A stretch of 64,000 nucleotides of DNA from Beijerinckiaceae bacterium (GCA_947475995.1 CANJNI010000004.1:62001-126000); one strand, 5' to 3'. Counted from the first letter of the stretch, positions 18,385-28,966 are shown. Notes: a model not told the origin generated them from the sequence alone. Numbers and translations: made by a program.

Positions 18385-18981
18385 CTAAAGTCCTCCATGG
18401 CTCTGGGCGGCCATGAAATAAAGCATCGGGATCGAAAACATCGTGTTGAAGCGCGAGGTCAGCATCGCAATCCGGGCGGCGCGGGCCTTCTCGTCCGCGC
18501 TGGCCTCGACAAGACCCAGCGCCTTCTTCTGGTTCGGCCAGATGATGAACCAGACATTGAACGCCATGATCAGCGCCATCCACATGCCGAGGCCGATGGC
18601 GAGGCTGCTCCGGCGCAGCAACAGCGCATCGACCAGATAATTGTTCATGGCCGCCAGCAGCAGGCCAGTGGCGACGGTCGCCACCGCCCCCCAGCGGAAC
18701 CAGAACAGCACGTTGGGGGCGATGAACTTGGTGATCGCCGCCCGATGCTCGGCCGGTTCGATCTTCGGCACGGTCGGGATCTGCACAAAATTGAAATACC
18801 AGAGCAGGCCAACCCACATCACGCCGCTCATGATGTGCAGCCAGCGCATGAAGAATGCGCCCCAGGCGTGGCTCATGGCGAGCGGCTGACCGCTCAGCAC
18901 CCCCGCCAGAACCACCATGATGACGAGCAGGACGACGCCCGCGATGAGCGTGCGCGGCAGCGACTGAAAAATTGCGGACAT
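18385..18981 (-). CDS. PuuD-like (urate oxidase N-terminal, DUF989) membrane protein
   Basis: A 198-residue integral membrane protein with about six spans (FMRWLHIMSGVMWVGLLWYF, LFWFRWGAVATVATGLLLAA) that matches the N-terminal domain of membrane-bound urate hydroxylase PuuD. Full-length PuuD has a C-terminal cytochrome c domain with CxxCH; that part is absent here. It may be a stand-alone heme/quinone membrane domain. The ATG at 18981 has GGGAGG at ideal spacing, so the open frame extending to 19776 is not coding. Confidence 0.75.
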   Translation of the reverse strand: MSAIFQSLPRTLIAGVVLLVIMVVLAGVLSGQPLAMSHAWGAFFMRWLHIMSGVMWVGLLWYFNFVQIPTVPKIEPAEHRAAITKFIAPNVLFWFRWGAVATVATGLLLAAMNNYLVDALLLRRSSLAIGLGMWMALIMAFNVWFIIWPNQKKALGLVEASADEKARAARIAMLTSRFNTMFSIPMLYFMAAQSHGGL

Positions 18982-19140
18982 GTGTGCCTCCCGGCCAGTC
19001 GACGCCAGCCGCAGGGAGCTTAGGGCTTGTGCCGCATGCGTCAACGCTTGCGCTGTGAAAAAGCGCGACCGCAAGGCTGCTTTGCGGGCCGCTCCGATCG
19101 TGCTTAACCTTGCGCAGGCTGATGTGAATGGACGCAATCG

Positions 19141-19977
19141 ATGTTGAAATGGCTCGTCGCCGCGATGGGCGTGCTCGTGATGATCGCCGGGGGCTATACG
19201 GCCGCGCAGGGCTGGAGCATCGTTCAGGTCGAGCGCGGTTGGGCGCAGGTGATTGCAGGAAGCGCCCTTCTGGCAAGCGGATTTGTGGTTCTGGCCCTGG
19301 CGGGAGTCATGGCCCGCATCGACGCGCTGTCGCGCAGCCTCAATGCCGTCAGGCCGGTGCGGCCCGTTGCGGCGAGGGCTGAGGCGCCCGGCCGCGAGAC
19401 GCCAGCTGATTCGCCGCCGCCTGCCGAGCCGGACCCGCTCCCCTTGCCGCTCGAAGCGTCCATGCCGCCGCCGCGAGCGAGCGTGGAGGGACCTTCGACG
19501 CCCGAAAAGCCCGCCGAATTCGATTCGCTGCCGCCGATCCCCGCCTTTCCGGACATCAAGGTCGAGGAACCGCCGCCGCGCTCCGCCGAAAAATTTACGC
19601 GGCCCATTCCGCCGCTGCCGCCGCTCAAATCCCGCATCCCCCGGCCTGCCCCGAGGCTTTCGGTCGACTTGCCTCCGGAACCAGTTCCGGACCATCGACC
19701 GCCGCCGCGCGTGAGCGAATTCCGCAGCGGCGAATGGCCCGATTTTCCGCAGGCGCTTGTCCCGACGCGACCCCACCTGGCCGAACTCGCGCCGGAGGAA
19801 GACGCCCCGCCGGAATTCGCGCCTCCGCCGCCCCTGCTGGTGCGCCGCTATGAATCGGGCGGCGTCTCCTATCAGCTCTTTTCCGATGGCTCGATCGAGG
19901 CGCAGACCGAAAGCGGCATGTACAAGTTCTCCTCGCTCGAAGAATTGCGCGCCTTCATCGAGAGCAAGAAACTCTGA
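19141..19977 (+). CDS. Two-span membrane protein with Pro-rich linker
   Basis: A 278-residue protein of unknown function. Two N-terminal membrane spans lie at about residues 4-24 and 34-58. A long Pro/Glu-rich linker (60-235) follows, then a conserved-looking C-terminal module YESGGVSYQLFSDGSIEAQT and YKFSSLEELRAFIES (about 240-276). The layout suggests an inner-membrane anchor presenting a small domain through a stiff linker. Its stop abuts that of the convergent hydrolase gene. Confidence 0.7.
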   Translation: MLKWLVAAMGVLVMIAGGYTAAQGWSIVQVERGWAQVIAGSALLASGFVVLALAGVMARIDALSRSLNAVRPVRPVAARAEAPGRETPADSPPPAEPDPLPLPLEASMPPPRASVEGPSTPEKPAEFDSLPPIPAFPDIKVEEPPPRSAEKFTRPIPPLPPLKSRIPRPAPRLSVDLPPEPVPDHRPPPRVSEFRSGEWPDFPQALVPTRPHLAELAPEEDAPPEFAPPPPLLVRRYESGGVSYQLFSDGSIEAQTESGMYKFSSLEELRAFIESKKL

Positions 19978-20535
19978 TCAGCGGATCATCTTCGAGAGCG
20001 CGCGGAAGTCATCGGTTCCTGCGCGCTCAAGCCATTCGAACAGAACCATCTCGGTCGTGACCAGCGAAACGCCCGCGCGCTCCATGCGCCGGAATGCGAA
20101 GTCCATGGAGGACGCCGCGCGCGACGATGCCGCATCTGTGACGACGAAAACCTCGTAGCCGTCCTGGATGAAGTCGAGCGCGCTCTGCAGCACGCAGACA
20201 TGGCTCTCGATGCCGCACAAAATGATCTGGCGCCTGTTCTGCTCATGCGCGATGCGGGCAAGATGCGCGCCGCAAACGTCTTCCGTCGCGGCCGAGAAGG
20301 TCATCTTCTCCAGGAGGGTAGCGTCATGGCCGAAAGCGTTCAGTACGGCCTCGCATGTCTTACCGAGGCCGCGAGGATATTGCTCGGTGATGAGCGACGG
20401 CACGGCGAGCCTGCGCGCCGCCGCCGCCAGAATGCCGATGCGGGCCAGCACCTGATCGGGGTTCATCATCGCCGGCAGGAGCTTTTCCTGCACGTCGATG
20501 ACGACCAGTTGCGATGTCGCGGCTTTCATCAGCAT
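19978..20535 (-). CDS. Isochorismatase-family cysteine hydrolase
   Basis: A 185-residue cytosolic hydrolase with the full catalytic set of the family: Asp in VVIDVQEKL, Lys in LLEKMTFSA, and Cys in CGIESHVCVLQSA. It resembles the YcaC/nicotinamidase-like subgroup acting on amides or unknown small molecules. The start codon overlaps the stop of the upstream oligopeptidase (TGATG), so the two are translationally coupled. In contrast to the paralogue at 8919-9569, the Cys nucleophile is intact. Confidence 0.85.
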   Translation of the reverse strand: MLMKAATSQLVVIDVQEKLLPAMMNPDQVLARIGILAAAARRLAVPSLITEQYPRGLGKTCEAVLNAFGHDATLLEKMTFSAATEDVCGAHLARIAHEQNRRQIILCGIESHVCVLQSALDFIQDGYEVFVVTDAASSRAASSMDFAFRRMERAGVSLVTTEMVLFEWLERAGTDDFRALSKMIR

Positions 20536-22718
20536 CAGGCGACCAGCTTGCTTTGAGCGAAGGTAATCGCGAAGGCGTAATCAATCGCGAGTTCTTCCAG
20601 CCTGTCGAAACGCCCCGCCGAGCCCGCATGTCCCGCGTCCATATTGGTGCGCAGCAGGACAGGCCCGCCGCCGGTCATGCGGGCGCGTAGCCGCGCCACC
20701 CATTTGGTCGGCTCCCAATAGGTCACGCGCGGATCGGTGAGGCCGCTCAGTGCGAGGATCGCCGGATAATGCTGCGCCTTCACATTGTCATAAGGCGAAT
20801 AGGACCGGATGGTCTCGAAGGCTTTGGGGTCCGCAATCGGATTGCCCCATTCGAGCCATTCGGGCGGCGTCAGCGGCAGCGTGTCGTCCAGCATCGTGTT
20901 GAGCACATCCACGAAGGGAACGCCCGCCACCACGGCGCCGAAAAGATCCGGCGCCATATTGGCGACGGCCCCCATCAGCATGCCGCCCGCACTGCGGCCC
21001 AGCGCGACGATGCGCCCTGCGCTGGTGAATTTGTGCTCCGCCAGATGACGCCCGGCCGCAATGAAATCGAGAAACGTATTGCGCTTCTTGTCGAGCTTTC
21101 CGTCCTTGTACCAGCGCCAGCCCTTGTCGGTCCCGCCACGGATATGCGCGATGGCGAAGATGAATCCGCGATCCACCAGCGAGAAACGGTGCGCGCCGAA
21201 CGAGGCCTCGTAGGCATTGCCGTATGAACCGTAACCCTGCAGCAGGCAGGGCGCGCTGCCGTCCAGCTTCGTCTTCTTCGAATAAAGAATCGACACCGGC
21301 ACCAGTTCGTCGTCGTGCGACATCGCGAACACGCGCCGCGTGATGTAATCGTCCGGATTGTGTCCGGAGGGGATTTGCTGGCGCTTGCGCAGCACGCGCG
21401 TGCGCTTGCCCATGTCGTAATCGTAGACTTCTTCCGGGGTCGTCATGGACGAATAGGAGAAGCGCAGGATTTCGGTGTCGAATTCCAGCATGTCTTCCAG
21501 GCCGAGATCATAGGCCTCTTCGTCGAACGCGATCGCGTGTTCTTCATGCGTGCGCAGGTCGCGGATCACGATGCGCGGCAAGCCGTCCTCCAGCTCCTGC
21601 CGCACCATATAGTGCTCGAACATGACGAAACCGGTGATCATCCGGCCGAGGCGATGCGGAATGAAATCCACCCATTTGGTGCGCGAGGGGTCGGCCACAG
21701 GCGCGGTGACGATCTTGAAATCCTCCGCCCCGTCCGCGTTGGTCAGGATGAAGAACGTGTCGTGACGGTGCTCGACATCATATTGAACGCCATGTTCGCG
21801 CGGGGCCACGACGCGCGGCCTGGCGACCGGGTCGCGCAGGTCGAGCAGCCAGCTCTCGCTGGTTTCATGATCGTTGATCTCTATGGTGCCGAACGCGCCC
21901 GACTGTGTTTCGGACACATGGACGAACCAAGCCGGGTCCTTTTCCTCGAACACCATCTCGGCCTTGGCCGGATCATCTCCAATGCGATGGCGGAACACCT
22001 GCCCGGGGCGGTGATTGGCGTCCATCCGCACGTAGTAGAAGGAGGATGAATCGCTCGTCCAGAGCAGCCCGCCGTCCGTATCCACAATGGAATCGGGCAG
22101 GTCGCGGCCGGTCTTCAGGTCGCGGATGCGGATCGTGTGAAACTCGGACCCTTTCTCGTCGGCGCTCCAGCCGAGCCGCGAATGGTCCGGCGAGTGGGAC
22201 GCGGTCGCCAGATCGAAAAACGGCTTGCCCTTGGCCAGCTTGTCGCCGTCAAGCATGACGCGCGGCCGCCCGCCCTCGCGCGGCCTGCGGCAGATAAGCG
22301 GATGCTGGCCGCCCTCGCGATATTTCTGGAAATACGCATAGGGACCGTCCGGGGCGGGAACCTCGGATTCATCCTCCTTGATGCGCCCGCGCATTTCGCG
22401 CACCAGCTTCTTTTGCAGCGACTTGGTCGGAGCCAGAACAGAATCCGTATAGCGGTTCTCGGCTTCGAGCAGCGTGCGTATATCCTTGGGGAGAACCTTG
22501 GGGTCGCGCAGAACATCCTGCCAGTTCGCCGCCTTGATCCACGAATATTCGTCGGTCAGTTCCACCCCGTGGACGATCCTCGTGTCAGGCCTTTGTTCGG
22601 CTGCCGGGGGCTTGGGCCTGCGCGTCCGGGCTGCAGGCGAGGATGTCTTCCTGGCAGGCGACTTCCTGCCCTTGGGGGCGGTTTTCTTTTTTGCTGCTGT
22701 CTTCGTTGATTTGGCCAT
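20535..22718 (-). CDS. ptrB: S9 family oligopeptidase (oligopeptidase B type)
   Basis: A 727-residue serine peptidase of the prolyl oligopeptidase family. The N-terminal ~45 residues are a Lys/Ala/Pro-rich tail; a beta-propeller follows to about residue 450, then an alpha/beta-hydrolase domain. The catalytic triad is Ser in LGRSAGGML (about residue 575), Asp in GLTDPRVTYW (about 662) and His in DAGHAGSAGR (about 697). It likely cleaves short peptides after basic residues in the cytoplasm. The basic Ala-rich tail is unusual but common in alphaproteobacterial copies. Confidence 0.9.
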   Translation of the reverse strand: MAKSTKTAAKKKTAPKGRKSPARKTSSPAARTRRPKPPAAEQRPDTRIVHGVELTDEYSWIKAANWQDVLRDPKVLPKDIRTLLEAENRYTDSVLAPTKSLQKKLVREMRGRIKEDESEVPAPDGPYAYFQKYREGGQHPLICRRPREGGRPRVMLDGDKLAKGKPFFDLATASHSPDHSRLGWSADEKGSEFHTIRIRDLKTGRDLPDSIVDTDGGLLWTSDSSSFYYVRMDANHRPGQVFRHRIGDDPAKAEMVFEEKDPAWFVHVSETQSGAFGTIEINDHETSESWLLDLRDPVARPRVVAPREHGVQYDVEHRHDTFFILTNADGAEDFKIVTAPVADPSRTKWVDFIPHRLGRMITGFVMFEHYMVRQELEDGLPRIVIRDLRTHEEHAIAFDEEAYDLGLEDMLEFDTEILRFSYSSMTTPEEVYDYDMGKRTRVLRKRQQIPSGHNPDDYITRRVFAMSHDDELVPVSILYSKKTKLDGSAPCLLQGYGSYGNAYEASFGAHRFSLVDRGFIFAIAHIRGGTDKGWRWYKDGKLDKKRNTFLDFIAAGRHLAEHKFTSAGRIVALGRSAGGMLMGAVANMAPDLFGAVVAGVPFVDVLNTMLDDTLPLTPPEWLEWGNPIADPKAFETIRSYSPYDNVKAQHYPAILALSGLTDPRVTYWEPTKWVARLRARMTGGGPVLLRTNMDAGHAGSAGRFDRLEELAIDYAFAITFAQSKLVA

Positions 22719-23093
22719 GTCGCACCCGGTTTGTCTGTCTGCAAACTAGCTTGACTCCGCCCCGCACGACTAGGGCGAGCCTCAACAGGGCGTGATTGCC
22801 TAAAGATTGTCCTTGCTGCAAATCTAGTCGAATTTTACCTAGTTAAATTTTTGAAATACAGTGTTAAAAAATGAAATGACGTTGAATGCGTTCGAATTGT
22901 GGCGTCGAGAGCGTGGCGTTTCATTGGATAGTCAAGAAAATTGCGTTCAGTAACGAAGAATTCCCGCTTTTTCTCCTTTACTTTGCGACCGGGATTGTGT
23001 TGTTGCTTGTATTCAGATTCGCCAGAAGGGAAGTCTGGCGGTCGCAGTGGTGCAGGACGTCAAGAACAAGATCAAATACTAGAGAGATCCCAC
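22719..23093 (+). promoter_or_regulatory. AT-rich leader upstream of mucR
   Basis: No gene is supported in this 375-base stretch. The part at about 22810-22880 is markedly AT-rich for the window and full of T-A steps (TTTTACCTAGTTAAATTTTTG). MucR/Ros proteins are known to bind AT-rich targets and to repress their own genes, so this is a plausible autoregulatory promoter region. Confidence 0.45.
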
Positions 23094-23516
23094 ATGAGTG
23101 ATGCCAACGGAAACTACATCGAGCTCGCTGCGGATATTGTCTCGGCCTATGTCAGCAATAATTCCGTTCCCGCAGCCGAACTGCCGGCCCTGATCAACGA
23201 GGTCTATGGCGCCCTGACCCGTATCGGAAGCGGCGGCGTCGCCGTTGCCGCGCCGCTCGCCCTTGAGGCTCCCAAGCCCGCCGTCCCGCCGAAGAAGTCC
23301 ATCACGCCCGGCTACATCATCTGTCTGGAAGACGGCAAGAAGTTCAAGTCGCTGAAGCGCCACCTGCGCACCCAGTACAACATGTCGCCGGAAGAATACC
23401 GCGAGAAATGGGGCCTGCCGTCTGACTATCCGATGGTTGCTCCGGACTATGCGAAAGCTCGCTCGGCCCTTGCCAAGCAGATGGGCCTCGGCCAGCAGCG
23501 CCGTCGTCGCCGCTGA
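23094..23516 (+). CDS. mucR: MucR/Ros family transcriptional regulator
   Basis: A 140-residue H-NS-like zinc-finger regulator. The N-terminal oligomerisation helix is residues 8-45; the DNA-binding domain contains [17 protein letters not shown] (residues 75-91) and [20 protein letters not shown]. Of the zinc-site positions, Cys77, Asp80 and His90 are present, but Gln94 stands where many relatives have His. MucR proteins silence AT-rich and horizontally acquired genes in alphaproteobacteria. The ATG at 23094 is preferred over the open frame from 22941. Confidence 0.93.
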   Translation: MSDANGNYIELAADIVSAYVSNNSVPAAELPALINEVYGALTRIGSGGVAVAAPLALEAPKPAVPPKKSITPGYIICLEDGKKFKSLKRHLRTQYNMSPEEYREKWGLPSDYPMVAPDYAKARSALAKQMGLGQQRRRRR

Positions 23517-23537
23517 AAGTTCGCATGCTGATTTCAG

Positions 23538-23569
23538 AACGGCGTCGGAGAAATCCGGCGCCGTTTTCG
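23538..23569 (+). terminator. Intrinsic terminator of mucR
   Basis: AACGGCGTCGGA (23538-23549) pairs with TCCGGCGCCGTT (23554-23565) over 12 positions with one G-T pair, a GAAA loop and a TTCGTTT tail. Confidence 0.75.
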
Positions 23570-23663
23570 TTTGCAGGAAGGTCCGTCCGGGCGCGTCTAA
23601 AAATACCTATTGAAAAGAAAATAATCCTATAATAGCCTCTCCTGATCACAGGAGGGTCGCTGC

Positions 23664-24038
23664 GTGTCGTATCAGTCAGTTTCAACCGGACCGGAACAGG
23701 ACGGAGGTCGGGCCTGTTCGGCGCTCGCCTCCTGCGTTTCGGCGCATATGTTCGGGGTGCGTCGCACCGAAATCTTCAGCCCCACCCGCCGCCGCGCGCG
23801 CGTTGCGGATGCGCGCCACGCCGCCATGTACTTCGCGCATGTGGTTTGCGGGGAGGGGATGGAGGAGGTCGGTCACGCCTTCCGCCGCCACCGCACAACC
23901 GTGCGGCATGCCTGCGGGCGGGTCGAGGACCGGCGCGACGATCCTTCGTTCGACTGGTGCCTCGAACTGCTGGAACAGTCCTTCTCGGGCTATCTTTCGA
24001 CTTTCATGCCCGCAATGTCCGCCGGGAGGCCGCAATGA
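23664..24038 (+). CDS. gafY: DnaA-domain-IV-like HTH protein, candidate GTA activator GafY
   Basis: A 124-residue protein with a helix-turn-helix resembling the DnaA C-terminal domain: VADARHAAMYFAHVVCGEGM followed by EEVGHAFRRHRTTVRHAC. It overlaps a DUF6456 gene by ATGA. In Caulobacter, GafY and GafZ activate the GTA cluster, and in Rhodobacter the fused GafA does so; the domain order and pairing here match. Start is GTG with GGAGGG 7 bases upstream. An AT-rich island with TATAAT at 23628-23633 precedes it. Family assignment is from memory of these systems, not a search. Confidence 0.65.
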   Translation: MSYQSVSTGPEQDGGRACSALASCVSAHMFGVRRTEIFSPTRRRARVADARHAAMYFAHVVCGEGMEEVGHAFRRHRTTVRHACGRVEDRRDDPSFDWCLELLEQSFSGYLSTFMPAMSAGRPQ

Positions 24039-24895
24039 GCGCGCCGCTCTCATCGTCCTCCCGCGCCCTGCTGGAGGCGCTTTCGGCGCCGGGCGCTTAC
24101 GGCTGGGAATCTGATGGCCCGGTCGCGAGCCGGATCGCAGTCACCGGCTCCCGCAACGGAATTTCGGTGAAGGTCGCGTCCGGCTCCGAAAAGGCCGCCC
24201 GCGAACTTGAGTCGGAAGGTCTGGCCGCATGGGATCGCACCGGTTCGCGTCCGCGCCTGCACGTGACGGATGCCGGGCGGGCGAAGCTCCTGCGCCTTGA
24301 AGCCGGACCCGAAAAGGACCCCTTTCGGGTCCAGCAGGGCCGCCTGCTGCAAAGGCGCATCGCGGAAGCCGGCAAGTCCGTCTCCGTCTCGGTCAATGTG
24401 CAGGAAAGCCCGCTGGCCTGGCTCGCCGCCCGCAAGGGCCGCGACGGCGCGCCCCTGATGGAATCGCATCTGATCGACGCCGGCGAGCGACTGCGCCGCG
24501 ATCTGACCGCCGGACAGATCATGCCGACGATCACCCCGAACTGGTCTGCTGTCGGCGCCGGCCGGGGCTCCAATGCGGGCATGACGTATTCGGACATGGT
24601 GGTCGCCGCCCGCCAGCGGGTCGACCGCGCGCTCCATGCGGTCGGGCCCGAGTTCAGCGGTATCCTGGTCGACGTCTGCGGATTTCTGAAAGGGCTCGAA
24701 TTGATCGAGAGCGAGCATCGCTGGCCGGCCCGGTCCGCCAAGGTGGTGCTCGGCATGGCGCTTGCCCGGCTGGCACGCCACTACGGCTATGGACCGCCGC
24801 AAACGCCGGCCCGTCCGCCCGGACTGCGACATTGGGGCGTCGAGGATTATCGCCCGGCAATGGGCGTCGTGGAACCGGCCGTCTCACAGCCCTAA
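24035..24895 (+). CDS. gafZ: DUF6456 protein, candidate GTA anti-terminator GafZ
   Basis: A 286-residue DUF6456-type protein. The N-terminal half contains a winged-helix-like stretch (RLHVTDAGRAKLLRLEAG). The C-terminal half has ESHLIDAGERLRRDLTAGQI and the helical VDVCGFLKGLELIESEHRWP, ending with SAKVVLGMALARLARHYGY. In Caulobacter, GafZ works with GafY and is reported to act as a transcription anti-terminator on the GTA cluster. GGGAGG precedes the ATG and the gene is coupled to gafY. The GTA cluster starts about 12 kb downstream. Confidence 0.65.
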   Translation: MSAPLSSSSRALLEALSAPGAYGWESDGPVASRIAVTGSRNGISVKVASGSEKAARELESEGLAAWDRTGSRPRLHVTDAGRAKLLRLEAGPEKDPFRVQQGRLLQRRIAEAGKSVSVSVNVQESPLAWLAARKGRDGAPLMESHLIDAGERLRRDLTAGQIMPTITPNWSAVGAGRGSNAGMTYSDMVVAARQRVDRALHAVGPEFSGILVDVCGFLKGLELIESEHRWPARSAKVVLGMALARLARHYGYGPPQTPARPPGLRHWGVEDYRPAMGVVEPAVSQP

Positions 24896-25326
24896 GCCTT
24901 GTCCAGAGCGGTCTGGGCGTCACGGCGGATGCGCTCGACCATCGAGCGCACGCCGTTGGCGCGTTGCGGGGTCAGGTGTTCGGTCAGCCCGATCGACTTG
25001 AACAGGCTGATGACGTCGCGGGCCAGAATGTCCTTTGCCGTGCGCCCCGAATAGAAGGCCAGCACCAGCAGAACCAGCCCGCGCACGATGTGCGCGTCGC
25101 TGTCGCCACGAAATTCCAGCACCGGCTCGCCCCGGTCGTTGCGCGACGCATCGGTCAGCAGCCAGACCTGGCTGGCGCAGCCGCGCACCTTGTTGGTCTC
25201 GTTGCGCGCGTCCTCGGGCAGGGGCTCCAGCTCACGGCCAAGCTCGATCACATAGCGATAGCGCTCTTCCCAATCGTCGATCAGGGCGAAGTTTTCGATG
25301 AGTTCGTCGATATCGGGCAGGGGCAT
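24892..25326 (-). CDS. sufE: SufE family cysteine desulfurase activator
   Basis: A 144-residue SufE, which accepts persulfide sulfur from SufS for Fe-S cluster assembly. The active Cys50 is in NKVRGCASQVWL, and the GDSDAHIVRGL block is typical. Its stop overlaps the convergent gafZ stop by three bases. Other suf genes are not in the window, which is usual for a separate SufE in this order. Confidence 0.93.
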   Translation of the reverse strand: MPLPDIDELIENFALIDDWEERYRYVIELGRELEPLPEDARNETNKVRGCASQVWLLTDASRNDRGEPVLEFRGDSDAHIVRGLVLLVLAFYSGRTAKDILARDVISLFKSIGLTEHLTPQRANGVRSMVERIRRDAQTALDKA

Positions 25327-25382
25327 GGGCGTCGCTTTCGAGCCCTATATGGGCGAGTGCGCGCCGGCGGCCAACCTGAAAA

Positions 25383-25784
25383 TCACCTGCCGAGCGATTT
25401 CGGGCGCGCAACCGGCAGCGGCGGCGCCGCAGGCGCAGGCTGCAGGGACTGCAGGTCGGCCGCCTGCTCGCGCCGCGAAAGCTCGTGGTCCTGCGCCAGA
25501 AGCGCGTCGATGCCGCCCGGCGCAGCGCGCAGGGAAGCAACCGCTGTGGTCTTCTGGTCGGCAAGGTCGGTCGCGAGCCGGTTGAGCCGCGCCGCGCCCT
25601 CGATGCAGTCCGCCATTGATTCGAGACAGGTCTTCCGGATTTTTTCGGCCATGGCGGCCCGGCCCTGCGCCACAGCGGGCGCGCTGATCGCCTGAATATC
25701 CGACGCGATGCCGCCGTCCCGCGGCCAATCCATCGCCGAGAACACCAGTCCGAGCCATAAGGCGCTGCGCAGCAGGAAGAACAT
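25383..25784 (-). CDS. DUF5330-type small exported protein
   Basis: A 133-residue protein with an N-terminal hydrophobic helix (MFFLLRSALWLGLVFSAMDW) serving as signal or anchor, then a helical region with two cysteines (CLESMADC) and a Pro-rich tail. It resembles DUF5330, found next to sufE in many Hyphomicrobiales. Function unknown. The ATG at 25784 is preferred to the TTG at 25790. Confidence 0.7.
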   Translation of the reverse strand: MFFLLRSALWLGLVFSAMDWPRDGGIASDIQAISAPAVAQGRAAMAEKIRKTCLESMADCIEGAARLNRLATDLADQKTTAVASLRAAPGGIDALLAQDHELSRREQAADLQSLQPAPAAPPLPVARPKSLGR

Positions 25785-26102
25785 GCCCAACTCACGAGCC
25801 GATCCCGATGATCGACCGTGGAAAGCTAGCGCATTCGCATCAAATGCCGGTCAAGAAATCCCGTTGTATTTGCGACTGTCCGTCAACTGCGCGTTTACCT
25901 TGAACGGCCGCAACAGCCCAGCATTGGAAACATATCCTAAACCATAGGGCGCGGTTTTGCTTCGATCGGGGCGAACTCGATGTGTTTTCGGAGAAAATCC
26001 CTCCCGCCGGACGTCATGGTTTAGGGTTCACTTAAGAGGGACCTGCGAAAGTCCTATCACGCGACGGACAGGCGCCGGAGCGAGTGAGAGTGAGCGTTTC
26101 GC
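25785..26102. other. Intergenic region with a CtrA-like box
   Basis: Divergent promoter region of about 318 bases between the DUF5330 gene and a PAS histidine kinase. The only recognisable element is the CtrA-like site listed separately at 26021-26035. No gene or stable terminator is seen. Confidence 0.5.
26021..26035 (+). promoter_or_regulatory. CtrA-like half-site pair
   Basis: TTAG-N7-TTAA at 26021-26035 differs by one base from the CtrA consensus TTAA-N7-TTAA. It lies about 68 bases before the kinase start. One such match may occur by chance. Confidence 0.3.
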
Positions 26103-27930
<1,828 letters not shown>

Positions 27931-27938
<8 letters not shown>

Positions 27939-28620
27939 AGCTCTCGCCCGCAACGATATGGATTTCGTCGTTTCGCGCCCGGCCCAGAAGGCCCCTTCGC
28001 GTCGCGGCAAGAAAACCGCCAGCCGCTTTGCCTGGCTGAAATTCCTCGGCCGCCGTCCGGCGCGCACCATTCTCGGCGCCGCCTTCTCGACCGTGCTGGT
28101 CGGCATCGCCATCAACGCGCTGTTCTTCCAGACAGCGCGCCACCCGGCGCCGTTGATGAACACGGGCGAAGTCAAGAAGCCCGCGACCAGCGCTGCGGCG
28201 GTTCCGGTTCCGGCGCCACGTCCGCTCGAGCAGGCGTCGCAGCAGGCCGCAGCACCGGCGGCCCCGCAGAACATTCTTCCCGTCGCCGCGCGTTCCGCGC
28301 CCGCCAAGGAAGCAGCCGAAATCATGGGCGGCGCCAAGGTCGCCGCGACCGAGAAGAGCAGCGGCGACCAGATCGCGGCGCTGATCAACAAGGGCTCGCT
28401 CGCCCCGATGGGCAATGAGGTCGAGAAGACTCGCGTGCAGTCGGCTCAGCGCGCGCTCATCAAGCTCGGTTACTCGATCAAGGCCGATGGCGTCATGGGC
28501 AAGTCGATGAAGCAGGCGATCGAGAAGTTCGAGCGCGATCGCGGCCTCCCGGTGACGGGCGACCTCTCGTCGAAAACCGTTCGCGAACTCGCTGCGCAAT
28601 CGCGCATCGCGATCCATTGA
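27931..28620 (+). CDS. Membrane-anchored peptidoglycan-binding domain protein
   Basis: A 229-residue protein. A basic cytoplasmic N-terminus (about 1-45) and one membrane span (about 50-68, TILGAAFSTVLVGIAINALFF) precede a Pro/Ala-rich linker. A C-terminal PG_binding_1 domain follows (VQSAQRALIKLGYSIKADGV, then KQAIEKFERDRGLPVTGDLS). The periplasmic domain probably binds the cell wall. It overlaps the kinase stop by 8 bases using a TTG; an ATG at 27958 is an alternative start. Confidence 0.8.
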
Positions 28621-28624
28621 TCGC

Positions 28625-28966
28625 ATGAGGCTGCGAGCCGATATCTGGGTCGCAGCCTATTTGCGTCGGTGCAGCACGGAAGGCGCCTATGCGGTGCTGC
28701 GCCGTCGGGGCGCGGCGGAAGCGGGCGCCATTTTCGTCAAGGTAGATCGGCTCGACGGCCAGACGGCCGTGTTCGGCCCTGCGCCTCAGACCGAACTTGC
28801 CGAGCGCGGCGTCGACCGCGTCTGGCGCCGTCTCCACGATGAAGACTGGATCGACCCCGCTACTGCGGAAGAAAAACTCCGCCGCGAGATCAAGTTCGAT
28901 TCCGATCTCTGGATCGTCGAGGTCGAGGACCGCAAGGGCCGCCACTTCCTCGATCTGGCGGAATGA
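28625..28966 (+). CDS. DUF1491 family protein
   Basis: A 113-residue cytosolic protein matching DUF1491 (LRADIWVAAYLRRCSTEGAY, GAIFVKVDRLDG). Function is unknown. It follows the peptidoglycan-binding gene by 4 bases and is likely in the same operon. It ends against the convergent DUF2336 gene with no gap. Confidence 0.8.
   Translation: MRLRADIWVAAYLRRCSTEGAYAVLRRRGAAEAGAIFVKVDRLDGQTAVFGPAPQTELAERGVDRVWRRLHDEDWIDPATAEEKLRREIKFDSDLWIVEVEDRKGRHFLDLAE

Noticed and set aside
17514-18416. 300-codon plus-strand frame over sodB and the repeats
   Set aside because: Antisense to sodB; starts inside a palindromic repeat.
18982-19776. N-terminal extension of the PuuD-like frame
   Set aside because: Antisense to the Pro-rich membrane protein; a strong ribosome site marks the start at 18981.
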